This document shows, in pieces, positions 16,021 through 25,558 of a stretch of 64,000 bases of DNA. Numbering within the stretch: the first letter of the stretch is position 1; each line of letters begins with the position of its first letter. The stretch spans positions 1-64,000 of the forward strand of contig NZ_NKJI01000013.1 of assembly GCF_002277815.1 (NCBI RefSeq), read 5' to 3'. The notes beneath the pieces are model-generated. The model saw only the letters and a list, made by a program, of their open reading frames with translations, searched no databases and was not told where the DNA came from. The translations under genes were made by a program, and so were the position numbers. This DNA comes from Pseudomonas sp. ERMR1:02. GTDB taxonomy: Bacteria > Pseudomonadota > Gammaproteobacteria > Pseudomonadales > Pseudomonadaceae.

Positions 16021-18151
16021 TCAGAACCGCGTCTGTACCGCCAGCTCGAAGGTGCGCGGTGTGCCCAGGTAATACGCCGGCGATACATGGGCAAACTCGG
16101 CATACACTTCATTGGTCAGGTTACGTACCCTGCCAGTTATGGTGGTGTGCCGGTCGACCTTGTAACTGAGAAACGAGCCGAAAAGCGTGTACGACGGCAC
16201 GGTCATGGTGTTGGCGCTGTCGGCGAACACCGACGCCACGTAGCGTGCATCCACACCCCTTGCCATTGCGGCGCGAAATCATAGGTCAACCACAGATTAC
16301 CGACCCGATCCGGCACGTTGGTCGGCGTGTTGCCCTTGCGGGAAACCACTTGGCCGGCCGCATTCTTTCGGTGAATTCGTCGTACTGGGCATCGACCCAG
16401 GCAAAGTTGCCTTCGACCAAAAGCTTGTCGGTGATCCGCAGCGAACTGGCCACTTCGATGCCTTTGGAGCTTTGCTGACCCACCGGAATGCTCAGGGTCG
16501 GGTCCTGCGGGTCGGTCACCGCAAAGTCCTTGCGCTCAATGGTGTACGCCGCCACCGTCGCCGCACCACGACCGTCCAGATAATCGAACTTGCTACCGAT
16601 CTCCCATTGCTTGCCCGTGGACACGTCGAAGTCTTGCGTGCCATTGGGCTGCTCGGCGGCGGTGCTGTATTGCGCGTAGACATTCGCCGAGGGAATGAAC
16701 TGATAAGTCAGACCGACCCGCCCGGTCACCGGCTCCCAACTGCGCTTGAGGTGCCGCGGATTGCTGGCGGTCACGACGCGGTGGTTGGTCACGTCCAGAT
16801 CGATGTCGTCATAGCGCAGGCCGGTGAGTAGCGACAGTTTGTCGGTGAGGGCCAGGCGGTTCTCGACGAACAGGGCCTTGGTGGTGACCTCGTTGGTCTT
16901 GTCGCTGACGAAACCCTGTTGTGTACCCGGAATGTCGTAGAAGTGGCCTGGCTGATAGTTATCCGGATCGACAGTGCTGGCGCCTTTGACATTCAGTGGC
17001 GAGTTGGTGGTCTGGTTGACCTTGTACTCGAAACCGCCGGACCAGGTGGTCGCAAGCCCCAGCAGCGTGTTGTCGTGGCGCAGTTCGAACTGGTTGCCGT
17101 TCTGCTCGCCCTGATGCCGCACCTGATACGCCGTGGATCGGTTCACCGCCGTGTTGTCGGCGTTGTACTGATAGGTTTCCAGGTTGCGGTAATCGCGCTG
17201 GCTGTCGAGGTGGTAAAGCATGTTGCGCAGGGTGGTGCTGTCGTTGATCCGGTAGTCGATGATCGAGCGCACCCAGATCGTCCGTTGCTCGTAGCGGCCG
17301 TCCTCGACGTTGTAGTTGTTGAAGCGGTTGTGTTTGTCGATTTCCAATTCGCCGGCCTTGGGATTTAAAACCGGCGTGGCCCAGTAGGGGCTGTCTTCGT
17401 GTTCGTCCTGGTATTCCAGGGCCAGGGTGTGGGACAGGTTCGGTGTCAGGTCGCTGAGCAACGAGAACGCTACGCTCCAGGCATCGCGTTGCTGGCGGTC
17501 GATGTAGCCGTTGCCGGCATTGTGGCTGACGTCGAGGCGCGCGTAGTGCTGCACGTCCGAACTGGCGTCGCTGAGTGCGTGATTCAAGCCGAAGGCGGTT
17601 TCGGTGGTGTCGTAGGTGCCGTAGCTGACCCGGCCTTCAAGCGCCTGCTCTTCACGAGTCGCCAGTTTGGTCACGTAGTTCAGCGAACCGCCCACGGAGC
17701 CGGCGCCATTGATCAGCGACGAAGGACCGCCGACCAGTTCCACCCGATCATAAATCCACGCATCCACTGGCCGGGCGAGACCGCCGGACACATTGACGCC
17801 GTTGAACATCTGGGTGATCTGGCTGCTGGTGAAGCCCCGATAGGAGACGAAACCACCAAAGCCGGGCGGCGCGCTGGCATTCACGCCGGGCAAGGTGTTG
17901 GCGGCGTCCTGGAAGTTCTGTGCGCCGTGGCGCTCGATGTCGTTGCGGTTGGCGATGGCCACCGAGGCCGGAGTTTCCCGCACGCTCAACCCCAGGCGCG
18001 AGGCCATGCCGCTGGACTGGTCGAGGCTCAGGCCGGGTTCTGCGTTTTGTTCGCCATCAATGGTGATCGGGGCCAGATCGATTGTGGATTGCGCCCATGT
18101 ATTAACGGACAGGCAGCCGAACAGGCTTGCCAGTAGAGGAAAGTGTTTCAT
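16021..18151 (-). pseudogene. TonB-dependent siderophore-type receptor (two single-base frameshifts)
   Basis: The product is an outer-membrane receptor of about 710 residues: signal peptide MKHFPLLASLFGCLSVNTWA, plug domain (ETPASVAIANRNDIERHGAQ, PGVNASAPPG, VSYRGFTSSQITQMFNGV, ELVGGPSSLINGAGSVGGSL), then a beta barrel. The barrel is continuous to DAQYDEFTE; one base is missing at 16362-16369, and a second near 16256-16259. Restoring both gives NLWLTYDFAPQWQGGVDARY and the normal end AYYLGTPRTFELAVQTRF, whose last aromatic residue is the usual barrel-assembly signal. The gene lies downstream of a DUF2946 gene, a partner often seen with copper-related TonB receptors, so the ligand could be a metal complex (inference). 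Confidence 0.82.
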
Positions 18152-18239
18152 CAATGAATCCTGAATTCTTGGTTAGCAAGCAGCGCACACGCAAACGCCT
18201 CGCGTTGGCGAAGTGAGCTGATCGTTGAGGCAAAGAGAT

Positions 18240-18626
18240 TCAGGCGAGCGGCGGCGCGCGCGGATTGGCCGAGGGCCAGGTAAAGCGGGCAGGAAGGTCG
18301 GCACTGGCGATCGGCGCCAGTGGCGGGCTGTGTTGCTCGGGGAGGTTTGCCAGGGTCAGGCTGGAATTGAAGGCCGGGCCCATGCCCCCGGTGGAGCACA
18401 GCGGACAGCCGAAGGCCTTGGACAGCGTCGGCAGTTGTTCTTCGGAGGAGTTGGTCGAGACCGGTGCCTGGGTGGCGGGGTCGACCGTACAGAACTGACC
18501 GCCGATGCCATTGAGCTGCATCCCGACCATTTGCCCGTGACCGATGCTGCAGGCGAACACATTGAGCAGAACGCAGCAATAGAGCGTCCAGGCCAGCAGT
18601 GAGCGATCGGTGCGGGAGAATTTCAT
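18240..18626 (-). CDS. DUF2946 family protein (possible copper-associated)
   Basis: The 128-residue protein has an N-terminal hydrophobic segment (LLAWTLYCCVLLNVFACSIGHG) and a C-terminal Pro/Ala-rich tail. The conserved core has the paired cysteines CPLC in the stretch FGCPLCSTGG plus FCTVDP, as in DUF2946. Members of this family are recurrent neighbours of copper-related TonB receptors and are thought to be exported or membrane-anchored; the metal link is from context and not shown. It ends 88 bp upstream of the TonB receptor gene on the same strand, suggesting an operon. Confidence 0.72.
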   Translation of the reverse strand: MKFSRTDRSLLAWTLYCCVLLNVFACSIGHGQMVGMQLNGIGGQFCTVDPATQAPVSTNSSEEQLPTLSKAFGCPLCSTGGMGPAFNSSLTLANLPEQHSPPLAPIASADLPARFTWPSANPRAPPLA

Positions 18627-18721
18627 GGGGCGGCACTTTACTCCTCCGCCGACCGGTCGTGCACTTCAAAAAATGCCGACTAGGATGATTCTGTCCAAAT
18701 CTCTTTCAAGGATCTTCAACC

Positions 18722-19210
18722 ATGACCTTTGCGTTGGCTCAATGGCTGGTGACGATATTTGCAGCGATCAGTTTGGTGCACGTGTATTGGGCGTTAGGGG
18801 GTGAATGGGCGGCGGTCGCGGCCGTGCCGCAGGTGCCGATGGAGGACGGTGCACAGTTGCAGCCAGCCTTTGAGCCGCAAGGCTGGATCACCTTGCTGGT
18901 GGCTGCAGCTTTGCTGATGATTGCCCTGTTGGTGTGTTTGCGGGTCGGCTGGTGGCTGCCGCAGGTGCAGCATTGGGTGCTGCAATGGGTGATCAGTGCG
19001 ATTGCGATACTGTTGTTCGCCCGGGCGATCGGGGATTCGGAGCTGGTGGGGTTTTTCAAGGAGGTCAAAGGCTCCAGGTTTGCCCGACTGGATACCTGGG
19101 TTTATTCGCCGTTGTGTGTGGCGTTGGGGCGGATTATTAGCAGTGGCTTGGGTGTGAAACTGACCTCCAGTTGTAGGAGCGAGCATGCTCGCGATGGTCG
19201 TCAACGATAA
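18722..19210 (+). CDS. DUF3995 family membrane protein with REP-encoded tail
   Basis: The 162-residue protein has four hydrophobic helices (about residues 5-30, 55-75, 80-105, 125-145) and the HVYWALGGEWA motif in the first helix that is typical of DUF3995. The natural helix 4 ends near VALGRIISSGLG. The last dozen residues, CRSEHARDGRQR, are encoded by the REP element at 19172 and the stop TAA is the one in its AACGATAACG spacer word. The function is unknown. It is divergent from the DUF2946 gene with 95 bp between starts. Confidence 0.78.
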   Translation: MTFALAQWLVTIFAAISLVHVYWALGGEWAAVAAVPQVPMEDGAQLQPAFEPQGWITLLVAAALLMIALLVCLRVGWWLPQVQHWVLQWVISAIAILLFARAIGDSELVGFFKEVKGSRFARLDTWVYSPLCVALGRIISSGLGVKLTSSCRSEHARDGRQR

Positions 19211-19263
19211 CGCTGGCAGCCTGACACCCCGCGGTGTTCTGTCGTCCATCTCGCTCCTACAGG
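19172..19263. repeat. REPIN (GTAGGAGCGAG type) supplying the ends of both flanking genes
   Basis: TTGTAGGAGCGAGCATGCTC is inverted relative to ATCTCGCTCCTACAGG. The DUF3995 stop lies in its left half and the mnhG stop (TAG of the GTAGGAG word) in its right arm. Confidence 0.85.
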
Positions 19264-19616
19264 TTCTCCGTCCTCCGGCTGCTGACTTCAGCCGGCACAT
19301 CGTCCCCGGCCATGCGCTTGCGGAACAGCGCCGCCCGTGCCAGCAGCAGCGTGGTCACCGGCACGGTGATTGCCAGCAAAATCGGAATCAGCCACGCATG
19401 CAACACCGGCGCGGACTTGAGTGCCGAAAAGTAGATGATCGAGGCCAGCGCCACGCACCAGGCACCCAAGGTCGAGGCCAGGGCCGGCGGATGCATGCGC
19501 TGGAAATAATCCTTCATCCGCACCAGGCCGATGGCGCCAATCAGCGCAAACAGACTGCTGGACACCAGCAGAATCGCCACCGGGATCTCCACCCACAACG
19601 ACAGTTCAGCATTCAT
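19257..19616 (-). CDS. mnhG: Mnh/Mrp Na+/H+ antiporter subunit G
   Basis: The 119-residue membrane protein has three helices and the MrpG signature GAIGLVRMKDYFQRMHPPAL followed by LGAWCVALASIIYFS. It is the last gene of the antiporter operon; its ATG overlaps the stop of mnhF by 4 bases (ATGA). Subunit G is one of the small subunits needed for assembly of the multi-subunit monovalent cation/proton antiporter. The stop codon TAG comes from a REP arm, so the last residues (about RRTENL) may differ from relatives. Confidence 0.9.
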   Translation of the reverse strand: MNAELSLWVEIPVAILLVSSSLFALIGAIGLVRMKDYFQRMHPPALASTLGAWCVALASIIYFSALKSAPVLHAWLIPILLAITVPVTTLLLARAALFRKRMAGDDVPAEVSSRRTENL

Positions 19617-19890
19617 TCGATCACCTCGCCGCGCAGCAGGAATTTCGCCAGTGCAAACGAGCCGACGAAGCCGAACAGCGCGATCAGCAGCGCCGCCTCG
19701 AAGTAGGTATCACTGGCATAGCGAATGCCCAAGGCCAGCATCATCAGCATCGCAATGATGTACAGGTAGTCCAGCGCCAGCACCCGGTCCTGGCCGAAGG
19801 CCCCCTGAACAGGCGGATCAGCGTCAGGATCATCGCCACGGAAAACAGGAACAGGCTCAGCACAATCGCATTCGACAGCAAGGCGCTCAT
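19613..19890 (-). pseudogene. mnhF: Mnh/Mrp antiporter subunit F (single-base frameshift)
   Basis: From ATG 19890 the frame reads MSALLSNAIVLSLFLFSVAM, then ILTLIRLFRG, then breaks. The C-run at 19801-19805 (five C on the plus strand) appears to lack one base. With it restored the product continues AFGQDRVLALDYLYIIAMLM, then IRYASDTYFEAALLIALFGF, ending VGSFALAKFLLRGEVIE, about 92 residues with three helices and the DRVLALD motif of MrpF. It overlaps mnhE and mnhG by ATGA. It is probably intact in the organism, because the rest of the operon is well conserved. Confidence 0.85.
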
Positions 19891-20375
19891 TCGAATATCT
19901 CCATCAACGGGCGCTCGTACGTCGCCTTGAAGTGCTCAATGAAGAGCATCTCGTCATCCAGATCGAAGACGTGCAGCAACAGAATGCTGCGATCCAGTGC
20001 CAGTTCCGACCAGACCGTGCCGGGCACTACCGTGCAGATCATTGACAGCGTCGCCAGGCCGTTGGCATTGCGCAGGTCCAGCGGCACCTTGATGAACTGC
20101 GAGCGCGGCGGGCGGCGGTCGGCGTTGAGCACGCCCCAGGCCACGGCGAGGTTGGACGCCAGCACATCACGACCGACCACCAGGAACAGGCGCAGGATCA
20201 CCCCCGGCCGACGAATACGGATCGGCAACGGGCGCAACTTGCGCATCATCAACGGCGCGCAGAAACCCAGTGCGGCGCCCAGCAGCAGGTTGCCGGGGCT
20301 CATTGACAGGTTCAGCACCAGCCACAACAACCACAGGGCCAGCGACAGCCACGGCGCAGGAAACAGACGCTTCAT
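19887..20375 (-). CDS. mnhE: Mnh/Mrp antiporter subunit E
   Basis: The 162-residue protein has two N-terminal membrane helices (PWLSLALWLLWLVLNLSMSP) and a cytoplasmic domain with ATLSMICTVVPGTVWSELAL, the MrpE signature around the VPGT motif. ATG 20375 overlaps the mnhD stop (ATGA) and begins the conserved membrane segment; a much longer frame upstream is only the out-of-phase reading of mnhD. It is a structural and assembly subunit of the cation/proton antiporter. Confidence 0.9.
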   Translation of the reverse strand: MKRLFPAPWLSLALWLLWLVLNLSMSPGNLLLGAALGFCAPLMMRKLRPLPIRIRRPGVILRLFLVVGRDVLASNLAVAWGVLNADRRPPRSQFIKVPLDLRNANGLATLSMICTVVPGTVWSELALDRSILLLHVFDLDDEMLFIEHFKATYERPLMEIFE

Positions 20376-22056
20376 GGTTGCACCTCCAGCAGCGCGGCCC
20401 TGGCTTCGGGGCTCGGCACCGCCCGGGTGCCGAGCACGGCCATTACGTATTGCTGCGGGTTGTTCAAGGCATCGGCGGCTGCCTGGGTGTAGCGCAACAG
20501 CGGTTCGGCCTTGAAGGTCAGCGCAATGCTCAAGCCCAGCAGTGCAAAGATCGGCACGCATTCCAGTCGACGCAGTACCGGCGACGGCCGTTCTGCCGGC
20601 GTCCAGAAACGCTGGATGCCCAGGCGCGAAAACGCGACCAGCGAGGCCAGACCGGAAAGAATCAGCAGCGCCAACAGACCCCACGCCGCGTTCGAAATCG
20701 GCGCTTCACTGCCATTGCCAAGACCCAGCGGATTGAGCAGGGCGCTGAGCAGACCGAGTTTGCCAATGAACCCGGAGAGCGGCGGCATGCCTATGATCAG
20801 CAGTGCGCAGGCAATGAAGCTCAAGCCGAGGAAGGCCATGGTCCAGGGAATCACCTGGCCGACCACGGCTTTCTGATCGTCGTCGAGGTTGACGCCCTTG
20901 GCCGGATGCAACGATTCCAGCGGCCGCGGCAACATCTCGTTTCATCCTCCAGCGGGACTTCGTTGGCCGAGCGCGAACGTTCGATCAACTCGGCCAGCAG
21001 GAACAGCGCGCTCAAGGCCAGGGTCGAACTGACCAGGTAGAACAGCGCCGCGCCAATCAGGTTTGGCTGGGCGAAACCGATGGCTGACAGCAGAATCCCC
21101 GCCGACACCAGAATGCTCAGGCTGGCCATGCGTTCCAGGCGCTGCGCGGCGAGTATCGCCACGGCCGCGCAGACGATGGTCGCCATGCCGCCGTAGATCA
21201 GCCAGTCGCCGCCGAAATACGCCGATGCCCCGGCCTGACCGGAGAACAGCAGGGTCCACAGGCGCAGCAAGGTATAGATGCCGACCTTGGTCATGATCGC
21301 AAACATCGCCGCCACCGGTGCGCTCGCCGAGGAGTACGCCGGCACCAGCCAGAAGTTCAGCGGCCACATCCCGGCCTTGGCCAGGAACGCGACCGCCAGA
21401 ATCCCCGCGCCGGCATGTAGCAGCCCGCGGTCAGCTTCCGGCACCAAAGGGATTTTCAGCGCCAGGTCGGCCATGTTCAGGGTGCCGGTGACGCCGTAGA
21501 TCAGCGCCGCGCCGATCAGGAACAGGGTCGAGGCCAGCAGGTTGATCGAGATGTAATGCAGCCCTGACGACACCCGCGCCCGGCCCGAACCGTGCAGCAT
21601 CAGTCCATAGGAGGCGGCCAGCAGCACTTCGAAGAATACGAACAGGTTGAACAGGTCAGCAGTCAGGAATGCGCCATACAAGCCCATCAACTGAATCTGG
21701 AACAGCGCATGAAAACTAGAGCCGGCACTGTCCCAGCGCGCCATGGCGAACAGCAGGGCGCTGACGCCGATGATCCCGGTCAGCACCAGCATCAGCGCCG
21801 ACAGGCGATCGACCACCAGCACCAGGCCGAACGGCACTTGCCAGTTGCCCGGCAGGTAAACGCCAATGGAGCCGGGCACGCCGGTGGTTTGCGTCCATTG
21901 CAGGAGTAGAATGGAGATACCCAGCCCCAGCAGGCTGGAGAACAGGTTGATCCTGGCTTTGAGTGGGCGATGTTTCTCACCGAGCATCAGCATGATGGCG
22001 GCGGTCAGCAGCGGCAGCAGGATGGGAGCCGCGATCAGGTGCGTCATCGCATTCAT
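20372..22056 (-). pseudogene. mnhD: Mnh/Mrp antiporter subunit D (single-base frameshift)
   Basis: This is a NADH-quinone oxidoreductase N/M-like proton channel subunit, about 561 residues if repaired. The first part is intact from MNAMTHLIAAPILLPLLTAA through the antiporter core (LVVDRLSALMLVLTGIIGVS, FLAKAGMWPLNFWLVPAYSS with the key Lys, ASLSILVSAGILLSAIGFAQ) to LIERSRSANEVPLEDE. There one base is missing at about 20940-20944, and the C-terminal part continues in another frame as MLPRPLESLHPAKGVNLDDD...PPLSGFIGKLGLLSAL. The join falls in a normal inter-helix loop, so one lost base explains everything. Starts and stops overlap mnhC and mnhE by ATGA. Confidence 0.88.
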
Positions 22057-22396
22057 TCTTTAGGCTCCCGGCCATCCACATGGTCGGTGCCGGTCAGGCC
22101 CCGGGAGGCCAGCAATACCACCAGGAACAGCGCGGTCATGGCGAAGCTGATGACGATCGCGGTCAGCACCAGCGCTTGCGGCAACGGGTCGGTGTAATGC
22201 AGAAGATCCTGCGGCACGCCGTCCTTGATGATCGGCTCCTTGCCGATAAACAGGCTGCCCATGCTGAAGATGAACAGATTGACGCCATACGACAGCAGGC
22301 ACAGGCCATGACCACCTGAAACGTCCGCGGGCGCAGGATCAGCCAGACACCGGACGCGGCCAGGACGCCGATGGCGATTGCGATGACTTCTTCCAT
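22053..22396 (-). pseudogene. mnhC: Mnh/Mrp antiporter subunit C (single-base frameshift)
   Basis: This is a NuoK-like subunit of about 114 residues. The frame from ATG 22396 gives MEEVIAIAIGVLAASGVWLI, then LRPRTFQVVM. One C of the plus-strand run at 22306-22307 is missing, and the protein continues in the next frame as GLCLLSYGVNLFIFSMG, then KDGVPQDLLHYTDPLPQALV, then LTAIVISFAMTALFLVVLLA. The conserved D-PLPQALVLTAIVI motif is present. It starts 13 bases after the mnhA stop behind AGGAGG and overlaps mnhD by ATGA. Confidence 0.88.
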
Positions 22397-22409
22397 CAGA
22401 CGGCCTCCT

Positions 22410-25313
22410 TCATGGCGACGGGTTTGGCTGGGCAGCGGTCTTGTGGCCCCGCACCGATTGGTGGGCGAGGGCGGTGAGGATCAGCAGCGTCGAACCGACC
22501 ACCACTGCGTACACGCCAATGTCAAAGAACAGTGCGCTGGCGAGGTGAATGTCGCCCAACAGCGGTAGGTCGAAATGCCAGGTGTGGGTGGTCAGGAACG
22601 GATAGCCGACCGCCATCGCGCCCAGGCCAGTGACCGTGGCGAACAGCAGGCCGGTGCTCATCCAGCGCAACGGTCGCAGGCTCATTTGCGCCTCGACCCA
22701 CTGGGTGCCCGCCACCATGTATTGCAGGATGAACGCCACCGACATCACCAAGCCCGCGACAAAACCGCCGCCCGGTTGGTTGTGCCCGCGCATGAACAGG
22801 TAGAACGACACCACGAAGGCAATCGGCAACAGCAGGCGCACCAGCACCGCCGGGACCATCATGAAGCCGAGTGCGGTGTCGCTGGCGTGACGCGGGTTGA
22901 CCAGATCGGTGACCACGTCGGGCGCGAGCAAACGCTGCTGGGACGGTAGTTGCAGGCTTTCTTTGGGTGGGCGGAAACGGCGCAGCAGGGCGAACACGGT
23001 CAGGGCCACAGCCACCAGCACGGTGATTTCGCCGAGGGTGTCGAAGCCGCGGAAGTCCACCAGCATCACGTTGACCACGTTGCTGCCGCCGCCCTCGGGC
23101 AAAGCGCGACTGAGGTAGAACGAGGAAATGTCGTTCGGCGTCTGGCGCGTCAGCATGGCATATGCCAGCAACGCCATGCCGCCGCCGACCACGGTGGACA
23201 GCAGCAAGTCGCGGATACGCCGGATTCGCGCCTTGCGCAAGCTGCTCGGCAAGGGAACAACCTCTTCGATCCGTCGTGGCAGCCAGCGCAGGCCCAGCAG
23301 GATCAGCACCGTGGTCACCACTTCGACCACCAGTTGCGTCAGGGCCAGGTCCGGCGCCGAAAACCAGACGAAGGTCACGCAGGTCATCAGGCCGCAGACG
23401 CTGACCATGGTCAGGGCGGCGAGACGGTGATACTTGGCCTGCCAGGCAGCGCCGAGGGCACAGGCAATCGCCAGCAGCCACAGGATGACGAACACGATCG
23501 AACCCGGAATCTTCGGCCGGTCGCCCCAGTGCAGGCTGCTGTGGAGCATCGGGATCAACCCGGCCAGCACAGCGGCGAGCACCATCAGGAACAGTTGGGT
23601 CTGCAGGCGCCGGGTGCTGACCCGCCGCTCCAGGCGACGGGCCAGACGCATCTTGATCATTAAAGCGCGCTCGAACAGACGCTTGCCGTTGAACCGGCCA
23701 ATCAGCGGTGGGTAGAGGAAACGCCCGCGCTTGAACTGATTGCGCAGCAGCAGATACAGCACGATGCCTCCGGACATGGCGATCAGGCTCATGATCATCG
23801 GCGCGTTCAAGCCATGCCAGATCGCCAGGCTGTATTCCGGCAGGGTTCCGCCCACCACCGGCAGCGCGGCAGCGGCAAGCAGCGGGCCGACTACTTGCGC
23901 CGGGAAGATCCCGACCACCAGGCAGGTGAACACCAGTAACTCGACTGGCGCGCGCATCCAGCGCGGCGGTTCGTGCGGGGTATGGGGCAGGTCGGTGGCG
24001 GTCGGGCCGAAGAACACGTCTACGGTGAAGCGCAAGGAATAGGCGACGCTGAAGGTCCCGGCGATGGTCGCGACGATCGGCAGCGTGGTTTCGATCCAGG
24101 CACTGGCGTTGATAAACACGGTTTCGGCGAAGAACATTTCTTTCGACAGGAAGCCGTTAAGCAGCGGCACGCCGGCCATGGAGGCGCTGGCGACCATGGC
24201 CAGGGTGGCGGTGAATGGAATGAGTTTGATCAGACCGCTGAGTTTGCGGATGTCGCGGGTGCCGCTTTCGTGGTCGATGATGCCGGCGGCCATGAACAGC
24301 GAGGCCTTGAACGTGGCGTGGTTGAGGATGTGGAACACTGCCGCTACGGCAGCCAGCGGGCTGTTCAGGCCCAGCAGCAGGGTGATCAGCCCCAGGTGGC
24401 TGATGGTCGAGTAGGCCAGCAGGCCCTTGAGGTCGTTCTGGAACATCGCGCAATAGGCGCCGAGTAACAGGGTGCAAGCCCCGGCGCCACTGACGATGTA
24501 GAACCATTCTTCGCTGCCGGACAGCGACGGCCACAGCCGTGCAAGTAGAAAGACCCCAGCCTTGACCATGGTCGCCGAATGCAGATAGGCCGAGACCGGT
24601 GTCGGCGCGGCCATGGCGTGGGGCAGCCAGAAATGGAAGGGGAATTGCGCACTTTTGCTCAGGGCGCCGATCAGGATCAGGGGTAACAGGATGGGGTAGA
24701 GGGCATGTGCGCGAATCAGATCGCCGGCGGCCAGGACCTTGTCCAGGTCATAGCTGCCGACCACATGGCCAAGCAACATGACCCCCGCCAGCAGGCATAA
24801 GCCGCCGGCACCGGTGACCATCAGCGCCATGTAGGCGCCACGCCGCGCATCGGCGCGATGGTGCCAATAGCCGATCAACAGGAATGAGAAGAGGCTGGTC
24901 AGCTCCCAGAAAAACACGATCTGGATCAGGTTGCCGGAAATCACCAGCCCGAGCATGGCGCCCATGAAGGCCAGGAAAAACGCGAAGAAACGCGGTACCG
25001 GATCGTCCGGCGACATGTAGTAGCGGGCGTACAGCGAAACCAGTGTGCCGATGCCCAGCACCAGCATCGAGAACAGCCAGGCGAAACCGTCCATGCGCAG
25101 GACGAAGTTCAAGCCCAGGCTTGGCAGCCAGAAGTATTCTTCGCGGATCACGCCGCCATGGGCGATTTGTGGGTACAGGAGGGCGACCTGGACGGTGCCA
25201 ATCAGGGCAACGAGGCCAGCGAGCAGGGATTCGGTATTACGCGCGTTGTGTGGCAGTAGCGCTGCCAGACAGCTGCCTATAAAAGGCAGAAGCAGTAGAA
25301 CTATCAGGGACAT
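22410..25313 (-). CDS. mnhA: Mnh/Pha antiporter subunit A (fused A/B)
   Basis: The 967-residue first gene of the antiporter operon carries an N-terminal NuoL-like proton channel of about 14 helices (FFWELTSLFSFLLIGYWHHR, SAQFPFHFWLPHAMAAPTPV, SAYLHSATMVKAGVFLLARL with the conserved Lys, STISHLGLITLLLGLNSPLA). This is followed from about residue 620 by the MrpB-type portion (GWFSAPDLALTQLVVE-like segment, VNVMLVDFRGFDTLGEITVL) and the C-terminal MnhB domain (PGGGFVAGLVMSVAFILQYM). The A/B fusion is the PhaAB arrangement of proteobacteria. The operon A-C-D-E-F-G exchanges Na+ or K+ for protons and supports pH and salt homeostasis. It is intact over almost 3 kb, in contrast to C, D and F. Confidence 0.93.
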   Translation of the reverse strand: MSLIVLLLLPFIGSCLAALLPHNARNTESLLAGLVALIGTVQVALLYPQIAHGGVIREEYFWLPSLGLNFVLRMDGFAWLFSMLVLGIGTLVSLYARYYMSPDDPVPRFFAFFLAFMGAMLGLVISGNLIQIVFFWELTSLFSFLLIGYWHHRADARRGAYMALMVTGAGGLCLLAGVMLLGHVVGSYDLDKVLAAGDLIRAHALYPILLPLILIGALSKSAQFPFHFWLPHAMAAPTPVSAYLHSATMVKAGVFLLARLWPSLSGSEEWFYIVSGAGACTLLLGAYCAMFQNDLKGLLAYSTISHLGLITLLLGLNSPLAAVAAVFHILNHATFKASLFMAAGIIDHESGTRDIRKLSGLIKLIPFTATLAMVASASMAGVPLLNGFLSKEMFFAETVFINASAWIETTLPIVATIAGTFSVAYSLRFTVDVFFGPTATDLPHTPHEPPRWMRAPVELLVFTCLVVGIFPAQVVGPLLAAAALPVVGGTLPEYSLAIWHGLNAPMIMSLIAMSGGIVLYLLLRNQFKRGRFLYPPLIGRFNGKRLFERALMIKMRLARRLERRVSTRRLQTQLFLMVLAAVLAGLIPMLHSSLHWGDRPKIPGSIVFVILWLLAIACALGAAWQAKYHRLAALTMVSVCGLMTCVTFVWFSAPDLALTQLVVEVVTTVLILLGLRWLPRRIEEVVPLPSSLRKARIRRIRDLLLSTVVGGGMALLAYAMLTRQTPNDISSFYLSRALPEGGGSNVVNVMLVDFRGFDTLGEITVLVAVALTVFALLRRFRPPKESLQLPSQQRLLAPDVVTDLVNPRHASDTALGFMMVPAVLVRLLLPIAFVVSFYLFMRGHNQPGGGFVAGLVMSVAFILQYMVAGTQWVEAQMSLRPLRWMSTGLLFATVTGLGAMAVGYPFLTTHTWHFDLPLLGDIHLASALFFDIGVYAVVVGSTLLILTALAHQSVRGHKTAAQPNPSP

Positions 25314-25455
25314 AGGCTTCTAATCTGCGGAGGTTTGTGAAGCATCATACGTGCCAGCTCCCGGATCACCAAACGCCAAGCTGTCGCAGAATCCTACAAG
25401 GTAGACGGAAAATCCTTGTTTAACATTGTTTCAAAGAAAGAGGTTGGCAGGTCCG

Positions 25456-25530
25456 GCCCCTTCGCGGGCAAGCCTCGCTCCTACAGAGGTACGCATATCC
25501 CTGTAGGAGCGAGGCTTGCCCGCGAAGGCG
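25456..25530. repeat. REP pair (GTAGGAGCGAGGCTTGCCCGCG type)
   Basis: CCTTCGCGGGCAAGCCTCGC is inverted relative to GCGAGGCTTGCCCGCGAAGG, with a short 13-20 bp spacer. It sits between the mnhA promoter region and the DMT transporter 3' end. Confidence 0.85.
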
Positions 25531-25558
25531 ATCTATCAGGCGCAACAAATGCTGCGGC

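Noticed and set aside
19887..20684. Longer version of mnhE starting at 20684
   Set aside because: The first 100 residues are the out-of-phase reading of mnhD; the ATG overlapping the mnhD stop is the real start.
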